NCBI GenBank assembly: GCA_002917775.1
Contig: KZ627147.1
Span: 228,226 to 292,225 of the forward strand
Source of the DNA: Glaciozyma antarctica PI12
Taxonomy: Eukaryota > Basidiomycota > Microbotryomycetes > Kriegeriales > Camptobasidiaceae
Reading direction: 5' to 3'
DNA: 64,000 bases
Made by a program: the position numbers and the translations under genes. The notes under the pieces are model-generated. The model had not been told where the DNA came from. It did not search any database and was given only the letters and a program-made list of their open reading frames with translations. Below are positions 35,662-46,600 of the stretch, in pieces (the stretch's first letter is position 1; each line of letters begins with the position of its first letter).

Positions 35662-37022
35662 CCGAGAACTTCACACTAGGCAACGGAATCGGCTCCGACA
35701 GAGAACGCAAAGCGCGCGGAGAGTCCGTTAACGTTTTAGGCTGCTTCAGAGAGCGTCACGGTCGGCGGTCGGCAACCGTTCCGCCAAAGTGAAGACTGTC
35801 ATTTTCGCCAGATGAATCCAGTCTCCCGTGCGTCCTCTCCTTCCGGCAAGGTATAGATGCCGGAAGAGCAGGATAAAAAAAAACAAAGGCAAGCACCCTT
35901 TTCTCCTTGAGGTAGGTCAGGCGGGGTGGTGGTGCAGAAAACAACCCGTGGTCTGGCGAAGCAAGCTGAGACAGACCCAGTGTCTGCGTGAGAGACTAAA
36001 GTGAGCGACGTCGTCACCCCTCTCTCTCTCTCTCGGACCATTCCTCTCGATTCGCAGAGCCACTTGACCGCGCTAAAAGCCCGCCCTCCCTCCGCCAAAT
36101 TTGAGCCACTAACCAACTGGTGCGAGCGGGGCGCTGCTGCGTCCTCCTCGCACCCAAGGACGCTGGTCCTTCCCCCACAGCCTGCTCATCACTCGATGGG
36201 GAGAGATGAAATCGATATCTCATCGCAGTCTCGGTCGGGAGCGAACCATTCCTCGAGCGCAGACCCCAAGCCATCTCCTTCTGCTGCAATCGGGGATCCT
36301 CCTTCTCCTTGCTCCTCCTCACAGCTCTCCTCCCGTACTGACTTATACGTTTTCTAAAGGTCTTAAATACGCGAGCTTGAAACTCCAAGTCAACCCACCC
36401 AGCTCATCGGCGTCCTTCTCACTCGGACCTCCTCGCAACATTTGCGCGCTGGACACCACTGACAACAGCTCAATGAGTTCTCATTCCGCAGAAGATGAGC
36501 ACTGATTCCTCCAATATTTAGCAGTGCACACAGCACAGAACAGTCGGACGAGAACACATTTCCAAATCTCCATTCCTCCACCCCATCACCGAGCAAGAAG
36601 TCCTCTCCCTTCCCTGCTTCCCCACGAAGTTGCCAGCGCTGCATGAGTCTGTGTAGCTAGTGATACAACCCACTTCTCCCGCACGTCTCCACCAGCCCTG
36701 CTCTCTCACGTCTGCAAACGCGCTCCTCGCGTACTTGAATCCGGACTCCGAAACTGGCGCTGAATCGCTTACGACGTAATTCTGGAAAGACTGGCAGAAG
36801 TGGAGACCGCTAGAAATGAGTAGAGACTAGGACGGAACTGCGCATCGGCAGCACGCGCACGAGCAACGTTGACGTTCGCCTTCCTCTCCCATTCCTTTAC
36901 CGCCTCTCGCACTCTCCTCTCCGTTCCGCTGCTCTCCAAACGAAGAACAATGCTGGTATACTTGCGTAATTACAACGTGTTGCCCATCCGAAAAAGTTAC
37001 GACAAAATCCAGAGAACCGCTC
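35662..37022. other. Intergenic region downstream of the carnitine acetyltransferase gene
   Basis: About 1.36 kb between the right LTR-like repeat and the stop of the acetyltransferase gene. It holds a short CT microsatellite near 36022. Open frames here have no family signal and unlike codon use. I see no supported gene. Confidence 0.5.
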
Positions 37023-40000
37023 TCAAAGCTCGACCGTCTGAATCCTCGTCCCCGGCGCAATCTTCCCCCTCGGTCCCGTCTTCCTCTGAATGTCCAACGC
37101 ATGCGAGATATCCTACAAAGCACGATCATCAGTACGCGCACGAGAAAAGGTAGGAAGCGAGGACGAACAGCATCGAGAGACCCGTAGAACCCGTAAGCCG
37201 AGAAGTCCTCCTCCTCCTCGTGCGGCTCGTTCGAGCCCCGACGGAGGTGAGAGAGAGGCTTGCCCGTTCGTGCGTCGACTTCTCCGATGTGGTGATCAAC
37301 GAAAGTCTGCAAGCGAGGGTCAGCGAGGAACGACGACGAAGCGAGAAAGCAAACGCACGTTGTTGGGCCGACGGTTCGCCTCGCGGTAGAGTTCCTTCAT
37401 CATACGCTCGACTTCGAGGAAGTAGGCGCGAAGAGTCTCGAGGAATCGCTCCGTCTGAAGATGCTTGCTCGACGCGCAAAAGTTCATCGAATCGTCCTGT
37501 CGTCGGGAAACTCGTCAGCAACTGGTTCCACGGCACGGGGGAACGGAACGCACCTTGATAATGTACCCGATCCCAAACCCGTCCGGCACGACCGCTCCGA
37601 ACCCAAACAGCCTCAACGCCGGGTTCCCGCAGTTACTCGTCGAAAGCGTCGAATGCCCCAACGTCGAGTATCCAGGATCCTGGAACAGCATCGGTACCGA
37701 CGCCGCGCGCGCGTCCGAGTCCTCGGAATCCGAGTCCGAGTTGTCCTTCTGCTGAGTGAGGCAGTACATGGCGTAGAGGACGCGATCCTGGCCCAGTCCC
37801 TTGATGCACGCCTTGGTGAGCTCCGTGTGAGCTTTGCAGGCGGTGCGGAGGGCGTCGATCTTCTCGCGCGAGGAGGCGTCCGAGCAGAAGGTCTTGACAA
37901 AGTCGATGGATCTGTTCCAGTTCGGTAAGCGCGAGTCCGCCAGGAAGGAAGTGGGACGACGTACTCGGGCGTGACGCTGCGAATGGCTTCGGTACGACCG
38001 TGGAGGAAAGCCTTGGTCATCGCAGGCTCGTAGGTCGACTCGGTTCGGCCGTAGAGGGAGAAGTAGGTCGCCTGGTACGCCATCTGGACGAACGCGTCGG
38101 GGGAGAAGCCGTGTTCTTTCGATTCGGAGGCGAGTCAGGCCTTGAACCGGAGCGAACGAGTAGGAAAGGACGCACGAGTGATGGCGTTCTTGCCGTATCC
38201 CTCGAACTCGAGCGCGACAGCCTCGTTCTGGCAGATGAGATCACTGAGGCGAGTCTCGGCGAATCGCTATCGAAAGAACTCGTCAGGAACGGCTCTTCTA
38301 AAGCTCAAGGCGAAGAAAAGATTTACCACAGCCATCTTGAGTTCAGGCGTCATGATCCACTCGAGCTTCTTCGGTGCCTGCGCGAAAGCGTCAGCGAAAT
38401 CCTCACAGAAGCGAGAAGGCAAGAACGAACAGTGTCGATGGGGTCGGGCTCGATGGGTGGACCATCCCAGGCTTGTTCATCTTCTTTCCCGCTCCCTTGG
38501 CCCACGGCGAGACCTTGGCCTTGAAGAGCGTCGCAGAAGCCGAGTTGATGGACTTGGCGAATCGAAGAATGAGCTCCGTGTAGACATCGGCGACGAATCT
38601 GGACGAACGCGAGTCAGGGAGGAAGTGGAGGAGGAATAGGGGAAGGAACGTACCGAAGGACGGTGTGGCCATCGACGGCCGAGTGCTCAAAGTTGATTCC
38701 GGCGGTACCGTTGGCTGCGACGATGATTTGAAGCTGCGATGGAGCGGTGGTTAGCGCGACTCAAAAGGAAAGAGCGTCACCAGCGCACTTTGTCGTAGTA
38801 TCTGGAGGAATGAGCGAGTCAGTCTCTAGGCTTGCCGAAACACGAGAACGAAAGGAACGTACCGGTTCGTGCAAGTGCCGACCTGAACTCCCTTCTCAAG
38901 CTTGTACGTTCCGCCTGCATCACCCATCAGCTCCCGCTCGCCCCAAAATGCCAAACGAAGACTCACAAAGCATGTTGTTGCACATCTCCGTCGCCGAATT
39001 TGGCGTCGAGTCGTCCAAGCACACCACAAAGAGCGCCTTGTCGAGCACGTCCAAGCACATGGCGTTCCCAGGCTCACTCATCAACGTCGTGCGGTGGCCA
39101 GCCCAGATCGCTCGTCGTTCGGTCGAGAGGACTCCGAGAGCGGACTGAGCGACTTGGTTCGGAGGAGTGCGGTCGGCGTCGGAGATGATGGCGGCGAGGT
39201 TGGAGAGGAGGGCGCGCTCGGTGAGGCAGGGTCGGTTCTTCGAGTCGAGGACCTGCAGAGAGCGGTTAGTTATCGGAGGACAGGCAAGGTGGCAACTGAA
39301 CGCACGTCGAACCAGTAGAATTGACCGCGGCGAACGACGATAATGTGCTTCGAGTCGGGGTCGACCTGCATTTGGCATCCGGTCCTGCGAGAGTCGTCAG
39401 CGTGTTGATTCCGGAACAGCCGGGGGAGGCCGCACTTGGTAGGGATGCGGGCAGTTCCGAAGAGCTTCGAGTACTGGCTCATGTCGACTGCGAGAGAGGG
39501 TTAGCTGCGACGGAGAAAGAACGAAGCTATTCACGCACGAGGCGTTCCACGGAAGTCGTCTGGAGGCAGCTCTCCGTTCCGGAAGTCGTGCACGAATCCA
39601 AGGCTGGCAAGAATGAGCGAGGAAGCGCGCATGAGCTGGCTTCCTCGTGCAGGCGTCGGGTCGTCCCTGCGCAGAACCACAGTCAGCTCCACTTCCTCCC
39701 GACGCTCTCGCCGATAAACGCACTCGAGGATAAAGAAGGGGTTGAGGGAGAGGACGACGGAATCGGCGTGCGACAGGTACGAGTCGGTCCACCACTCCTC
39801 GATGTAGGAAGCGCGCGTCGAGGCGTACTCGACCAGTCGCTCGTGGAGCGGAGGTCCTTCCTTGGCCAGGAACTCCTTGACGACGACCTTGGTCCGCTCG
39901 TGCTCCTGAGGTGACTGCAAACCCATTGTATCAGCTTCCGTTTGCGTCTTGCCTCTCCTTGAAGCAGCTCTCCCCCCTCGGCGCAGAGCAGCTCCTCCAG

Positions 40001-40208
40001 TCCTCTACAGGCGCAAACCCTCGGCCGTTCTCCCGCACCTCCCCGCGCAGCTCTGCCAACTCCCACTCTGTCCTCCTCTCCGACCATCCCCGAAGTAGCG
40101 AAGCAGCTGAATGCTCACCTGAAGTCCCTCGAGCGCACGCAGGTACCGCTTCATCGTATCCTCCAGAGGAGGAATGGGCAGGTGAGGGAGCTTGTCCTGG
40201 TGCGCCAT
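37023..40208 (-). CDS. YAT2: Carnitine O-acetyltransferase (YAT2-like)
   Basis: Choline/carnitine acyltransferase family; moves acetyl groups between CoA and carnitine. The start MAHQDKLPHLPIPPLEDTMK is the usual N-terminal Pro-rich entry. Then come ASYIEEWWTDSYLSHADSVV and FYWFDVLDSKNRPCLTERAL. The catalytic-His region is INFEHSAVDGHTVLRFVADV (near 38640-38720). The carnitine-site side is VQMAYQATYFSLYGRTESTY, then FGFGAVVPDGFGIGYIIKDD. The C-terminus ends APGTRIQTVEL. There is no mitochondrial presequence and no peroxisomal SKL-type end, so a cytosolic Yat2-like role is inferred. About 14 short introns. The divergent upstream region is about 970 nt long, larger than most here. Confidence 0.92.
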
Positions 40209-41176
40209 CGTCTTGCCGACATGCTGCACAGGACTGGGCGGTCGTGAGATGGTGACAGGGGGAGGGGGAAGCATAAAAGAGTGGCGGAAGGGTTTCTTGA
40301 GGGGGTCAACGGGGTACTTGTGGAGTGGAAGAAGGAAGAAAGGCCGAGCACTGGAGGAAGATTTCCAGTCGCTCGGAGCTGCAAGGGAAAGGCCTGGTCA
40401 TCAGCGGGGCTCCTTCTGCTCCAAGGGGAAGGGCCCGGGGACGGTCGCGAGAGGGAAGTCGCCCGAGCAAGCTCAGGCCCGCTTTCGCCCGCTCCTGCTT
40501 TCCTTCCGACATCTCTCTCAGACGTTCATCGATGAGCTTACTACGCTGACAGACATGGTCAGCATCCAAAGCATCGTCAGGATCCAGCGAGAGCCGGAGC
40601 AAACATTGTTGAACAGGCGTTTTTTTTTACTCCGCGGATCTCTCGCGACGCGACGCTCCGTTCGTGTTCTACAGTGTTCGACAAGGCACACCTCTCGGAA
40701 TCTATCAGCCGCTGAACTCTGCAAATGTTCTTTCCTTGCAATTCCTACTCAGCGGCGTCCCACGGAGAGATCAGGGGGAGAGAGTCAAGCCGAGATATCG
40801 ACGTTGCCGCACGACCGGTCACTCGCGCGGCATCAAGGCCCCCGGCAGACGAGAGGGAGGAAAGACGAAGCTAGCGAGATAGAAGGATGCAAGGGGAACG
40901 ACGGCCCGTAGAAGCGACGACGAGACAATCAGGCTGCGAAGCGAACCCGCCCGCTTCCTCCTGCCTCCTCCCAGGGACTCCTTCTGAAAAACTCCACCGC
41001 AGCTGAATAAGCAAGAGCAGGGCGCACCAGCCTTGTCGACTTTAGTAGAGAAACATGAACGGCCGCGCACATCATGAGAGCAGAGCGACGGAGCAGAGCG
41101 AAAGGAGCAGACATCGAGAGCATCCTCGAAAGTCGCCAAACCGATCCTGTCATACATGTCAACGTCGGAGCGCTCC
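40209..41176. promoter_or_regulatory. Upstream region of the carnitine acetyltransferase gene
   Basis: 968 nt between the acetyltransferase ATG and the stop of the CIA30 gene. It contains an eight-base T run near 40620. No conserved open frame. Probably promoter plus the CIA30 3' region. Confidence 0.45.
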
Positions 41177-42051
41177 TCAAGGAAGCCTCATAGCTCCATC
41201 GCCCCTCCACCAGCCCGAGACCGACATCCTCCATCCGCGGACAGCATCGATCAAGCGCCTCCACCAACCCCTCTTGGCACTCTCCGTCTCCTCCACCGCC
41301 ACCTCACAAACAACGAGCTCGAAATCCCCCTCCTGCGCTCCAAAGTCCGAGCGACACATGAAGCTCAGCCTGCGCTCAGAAAACAGTCAGCCTCCACCTC
41401 CGTACCTCGGACGGCGCGAACTCACTCATGAATCTTCGTAGGATCTAGAGGCTCAGCATCTTTCCTCTCCCTCCCCCTGAATGTCGGCACGAACTCCTCC
41501 CACCTCGCCCTCAGCGTGACGAGCCCCTTCTCGCCCCCCTTGAGCTCCCTCAGATCAAACGAGTACTCGTAACTGAGTACGCTCTCCCTCCTTCCGTCTG
41601 TACGATGGCCAGGAACTTCGTTCTTGAGCGCTAGGACGAACTTGGAGGGCTGGGAGGCGGGGAGGGAGAGAGGGAGTCGGAGGGTGAGTAGGAGAGTGGA
41701 GGTCCGAGGAAGGGAGAGACGGGGGGAGAAAGAGGTGCACTGGGAAGCGAATCCTGCTCCACCGAGAGTCGTGATATCTGTCGCACGAGAGATTAGCCGC
41801 GCGTCAAGGTGGCGTTCGAGAGAGGACGCACCGAGGTGGCCGGAGATGGTGGCGCAGGAGTTGGAGGGCGTGACGTGGAAGAAGGAGGTAGAGGATCCGC
41901 CGCGGAGAGTGTCGTTGACGGCTCTGAAGACGGGCCAGGGGTGCGAAGGACCGCCGAAGAGGACCTGGGGAAGGTGGCAGCCAGATGAGTGAGTTGAAGC
42001 TCGAGGGGAAGTGCTGAGGAAGTGACTCACTCTGGTAGAGCTGGAAGACAT
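41177..42051 (-). CDS. CIA30-domain protein (complex I assembly factor NDUFAF1-like)
   Basis: CIA30/NDUFAF1 proteins help assemble mitochondrial complex I. After a short first exon (MSSSSTR) spliced to VLFGGPSHPWPVFRAVNDTL, the galactose-binding-like CIA30 signature appears: the Trp, the ND dipeptide and RGGSSTSFFHV. DITTLGGAGFASQCTSF and the beta-rich core KFVLALKNEVPGHRT follow. The final exon has LSFMCRSDFGAQEGDFELVV and a basic/Trp-rich tail ending GDGAMRLP. About 240 residues. No obvious mitochondrial presequence, so it may be a CIA30-domain paralogue rather than the true assembly factor. Shares a 174-nt divergent promoter with cyclin L. Confidence 0.82.
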
Positions 42052-42225
42052 GGAGCAGAGCGTTCTGGAGGTTCTGGTAAGCGTACTTGAGAGAAACTCT
42101 GAGCGTGAGCGTGTGGGAGGAAGTCAAGAGGCGTAGCCGCCTCGCCTCTCTATCCTCAGCCACAACCCTCCAGCTCGCGCCAACTTCTCGCCCAGGGAGC
42201 CGCAGGAGTAACCACCGTAGCAGCG
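42052..42225. promoter_or_regulatory. Divergent promoter CIA30 / cyclin L
   Basis: Only 174 nt separate the two outward start codons, so both promoters must overlap. No clear TATA box. Confidence 0.55.
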
Positions 42226-43344
42226 ATGGCATCGGCATCCAGGCATCTGCTCAACCCGTTGGCTCCTCTCAACCAGCCCACACCTTCAGCTGTTGATGGC
42301 GTCCCAGAGGAGCTCGAACGAGACCTGCGCGCCTGTAAGCACCACACCGTTGCAGCTATGTAGCACAGGGACTCACTATACGACTGCAGACGGCGCCCTG
42401 CTGATCCAACAAGCCGGCGTGATGCTCAAGGCGTGAGTGGAGTGGCTGCTCTTCCTCCTCCGTACTCCCGCTGAGCTGCTCCCTCCTCGCACAGCCCGCA
42501 GGTAGTCATGGCGACTGCTCAAGTGCTCTTCCAGCGTTTTTGGTTCGTCACCTCGCTCAAGCACTTTGGGATCCGCGTGCGTCCTCCTCCCTCCTCCCCC
42601 CCCCCCTCTCGCTAACAACAAGACACAGGACATCGGTCTCGGCGCCCTCTTCCTCGCCTCCAAGCTCGAGGAATCCCCCCTCCGTATCCGCGACCTCATC
42701 AACACCTACTCCTACCTCCTCGCCCTCGTAGAGCACTGCTCCACTCCTCCCTATCCCCTCGCCTCCTCGTTCCGCTCCTACAGCCCCATGGACTACTTTG
42801 CGACCGAGTTCTACGACCGCAAAGACGCGCTCGTGATTGCAGAGATGCAGATCCTCAAGCGCCTCGCGTTCCAAACACAATGCGGACTTCCCTACGGACA
42901 CTTGGTCAACTACCTCCAGGTCCTCGAGCTCGCAGGTCAAGAAGCAGTCGTCACGCGCTGCTGGGGCTACCTCAACTACATGAACGACACGTACGTACTA
43001 TCTCACTATCGAGCTCACCCCGTTCACGCAGGCTACAAACCCCCCTCCCAGCCCTCTACCCCCAATCGACTCTCGCTCTCGCCTCCATCTACCTCACCGC
43101 GCGCCTCTCCACCCCTCCCATCGCCCTTCCCCTCCACCCCGTTCCCTGGTGGACATTATTCGACGCGACGGAGGAGGATATGACGACGTGCTGCGAGACG
43201 CTGTTGAGGTTGTATAGGGATTGGAGAGGGGAGGACGTGTGGAAGCGGGCGGGAAGATTGCCGATTGAGAAGAGTGGGGTTAGGGAGAGATTGGTGATGG
43301 GGGTTGTGGGAAAGGAGGAGGAGAGGGAGTTGGAGCTGGAATGA
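42226..43344 (+). CDS. Cyclin L (transcription/splicing cyclin)
   Basis: Cyclin of the L/T/K type that partners CDK11-like kinases in transcription and splicing. The start MASASRHLLNPLAPLNQPTP leads into the cyclin box: LLIQQAGVMLKAPQVVMATA, VLFQRFWFVTSLKHFGI, then GLGALFLASKLEESPLRIRD, a typical cyclin L string. The second cyclin fold includes KDALVIAEMQILKRLAFQTQ and WGYLNYMNDT, then STLALASIYLTARLSTPPIA. It ends KEEERELELE, without the long RS tail of animal cyclin L. About five exons. Convergent with GEA. Confidence 0.88.
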
Positions 43345-43641
43345 GGGTTGCGAAGGGGGTTTCGGAATGGAAGGACGCAGCTGCGTTGGATGGATGCGAT
43401 ATTGGAGAGGGAAGGCTGCCTTCAGATCGTTTCTACACCAGCGCACGATCTGCTTTTCCACTTCCACTGGCATCACCAATGCCTTCAACCGCCCTCAACC
43501 GCCCTCGCTTCTCGTTGATCTCTCTCTCTCCCTTCTACCCTCGCTCCGTTCTCGGCAAGAGAGGCAAGGCCGCCACACTCCGCACATTCTTCGCGCGAAG
43601 CGTCGTGGACCTGAACAACGTGCTACATTTCTTTCCTTCCT

Positions 43642-46600
43642 CTAAACGGTCTCTTCCACTACAACAGTCGACGGCGCCGTCTCATCCTCCTCGGTGGTCG
43701 CCGGTACGGCCTCGGCCTCCAGCGCCATCTCCGGTACGGGTTCTGGTACCGCCACAGTAGTCGGAGGGATCTCGAACGGGACCGGTACCTTGGGCGGGGG
43801 GAAGAGGTCGCCTGTCAAGCGTTAGCGAATGCCGCACCGAAAGATCGAGTAGTACGTACGCTGCAGGTCGGGCAGGAAGGGCTGGATACGCTCGAACGTC
43901 GCGTCCCAGAGCGTGGCTTGCTCTTCTGATCGGTCCTCGTAAGGCGGAAGGAGGAAGCCGGCGGCGTTCATGACGAGGAGGACGTTTTTGAGCGATTCGG
44001 GAACGGCTTCGTACTGCAAGCGAAGCGCGTTAGCGACAGACGCACTGCTGCGGAGGAAGTGGACGTACCATCTGGTCCCGTCGACCGCTGTGCATGAAGC
44101 GATCCTGGTAGCCGAGGATCTTGAGCCACAAATCCGTCATCGTCTTCATGCCTTGACGCTCTGAGAGCTGCGTGAGGTACTGAAGGAAGATCTTGCAGAG
44201 CAGCGCTGACGCTCGTAAGCGCGTCTCGCTCATCCCCTCCGGATCCCGACGGAAGACTTGAGGCTTGAGAAGCTCCTCGAGCATGGGGAAGAAGACGCGC
44301 TCGAAGATGATGGTGAGGTCGACGTCCTCGTTCGTGAGGATCTCGGGGGCGAGGAGGGTGCGTTGGAGGCTGCCGATGGCGATTTGGCGGAGCTCGCGGG
44401 AGGGGTTGAGGCAGAGTTGGGCGTAGGCGGAGAGGAGAGGGATCCATGATGCGTCCCAGGCTGCCGAAGGACGAGTCAGCTCCAGTCACAGTCTCAATCA
44501 GTGCGAAGGACTCACCTCGAGGTGCAGAGAGAGGCGAGGAAGCGATGAGTTCCGGGATCGCAGCCTGGGTGTCCCGCAAGATATCGACAATCTGTCGCCC
44601 TCGCTGCATCGCAGGGTCGTCGCTGCGAGGGAGATCCGTCAGCGAGGGAACCGTTAGAGCAGAAGCTGGAAATGCTTACCTCGCTCGCTCCGCCGACTTC
44701 GCATTCGTCGCCGTGACGTTCGCAAAGCCCGCAAGGACCTGCAAAAACGACGCGTAGTTGTCCTCGCGCAGCCCGGTGCCAAGCTGGCCCGATGCGAGCC
44801 GCCGCATGAGGTCGAACGAAAGCTTCGCTGCTTCCTCCTGCTGCAGAGTGGCGGAGAAGAGGGCGAAGATGAGGTTCCATTCGGTCGAGGAGCTATTGAA
44901 AACGCCGTTAGCGAGATCGTGAGGGAGAGAACGCGCGAGACGCACTGGATTCGGTCGGCATTTTCAATGAAGAGCTTCGAGAGGCCAGTCATCAGAGGCT
45001 CGGCGACAGAGCTCAAGACTGGCGGCGTGAGAGACCGCAGCATGTCTAGGGCGAGGAAGGTCGAATCCCGGAGCTCGTCCTCCTTGATGACGACGACGGC
45101 GAGGCGGAGAAGGGAGGCGACGACGCGCTCGTTGAAGAGGCTGCTGAAGGAGCTGAAGGAGTTGGCAGAAGGCGACCGAGGAAGTCGAAGGCGATAGGCC
45201 TGTAAGAACCGCTCGTTAGCTTCCTGCGACTCCGACCCGAACGAGGGACTCACCAGAGATCCAGAATCGAGTCCGACGACTTGCCGACAATGCTCGTGAG
45301 GATCTCCAGCAGCAGGACCGCCGAGGGGTCGTACGGCAGCTGAGTGCGAGACGTCGAGGTAGAGACTTGGGGCGAGTTGGATGCGGATCCGGCCACGGTG
45401 CGAGACCGTAATCGGTCGACGGTCAACTTCTGCACGAGATCGACGAGAACCTGAACGGGCGCTACGAGTGCATCTCCCTTGAGCTCGCTGGAAATACGGA
45501 ATCGTTAGCTTGTGTTCAGCACAGGAAAAGAACGGCAACGCACAGGATTTGCGAGTACAGCTCCTCGATCTTGCACGACGCGATGCAGTCGACTGCCGAA
45601 AGTGTCGTCTCGATATCGTCGTCCGTAAAGTCGTTCCCGACGACGTCCCCGCTCGAACCATAAGGCGAGAGGAGGTACGACGAGAGTGTCGAGAGCAGGC
45701 CTCCATCGTTTCGTCGATCTCCGCGAGGCGCCGGAGCCGATTTGGGCTTAAGGGGGATGACAGATCCGCCGGAAAGGAAGTCCTCCATAGCAAGAAAGGA
45801 AGTAGTAAAAAGGAGAGTGGACGAAGAGGGTCTGGTAGATCTCAAAGATGTAGCTCCACCCCTCGCGAATCGAGGCGCCGTTGTTGTTCGCGATCGTGAA
45901 GAGGACGACGGCGGCCAGCTGAGCCTTGACGTTCGTTCCGAATCGAACGGCGAGAGGGCTGACGGTAACCTTTTGACCCTCGACGTCGACGACGGGGAAG
46001 TTGCCGAGGTCGGTAGAGGGGGAGGAGTTGATGAGGCCGGTAACGCGGCTGAGAGAGAGGATGAGGTAGTCGAAGACCTCGGGCATGTCGAAGCGCGCTG
46101 CGAGAGCGGCGCATTGGTTGAAGCCTGCGATCGCTCGCTGGACCATGTAGTCGTCCTGAAAATTGGTGAAGGCAAACGAGACGGCTGCGACGATGGGCTT
46201 CCAGGCGGCGGCGAACATTCCCCGGTCGAACTCGTTCGTGCGGTTAATCGTGAAGGGACCTGGTGCGAAAGGTTAGCACGAATTGAGCGCGTAGAAAGGA
46301 GCCACGCGCACCAGCTTGGCGCGTTCGACGCAGCAACTCCTTCCAGCCGTACTCGAATCCGACCTGGTTCTGATGCTCCTCGGGCAGCACGATCTCGCGC
46401 TTCCGAATCGAGTCGTAGACGGAAGCCTGAGATTCTCAACGTCAGCACGCCACTCGACAGCCTCATCAACTACGGACTTACGAGGTACTCTGGCGAAAAG
46501 TCGGCGTTGTCGTTGACGCCACGAAGGTTGCGCGAGTAAGCTCCAATGTCCATCCGCTTGCGAACTTGAGGGTTGTGGAGATCCGTGTTGAGCATGATGA

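Noticed and set aside
36001-36505. Plus-strand open frames after the right LTR-like repeat
   Set aside because: Ser/Pro-rich, overlapping in several frames, no motif, and codon use unlike confirmed genes nearby.
40192-40911. 239-residue plus-strand open frame upstream of the acetyltransferase gene
   Set aside because: Overlaps the acetyltransferase first exon on the other strand; charged composition with no family signal and no splice support.
42051-42238. Longer N-terminus for the CIA30 protein (MPMPSLLRWLLLRLPG frame)
   Set aside because: It is in a different frame from the CIA30 signature after splicing; only the ATG at 42051 joins in frame.
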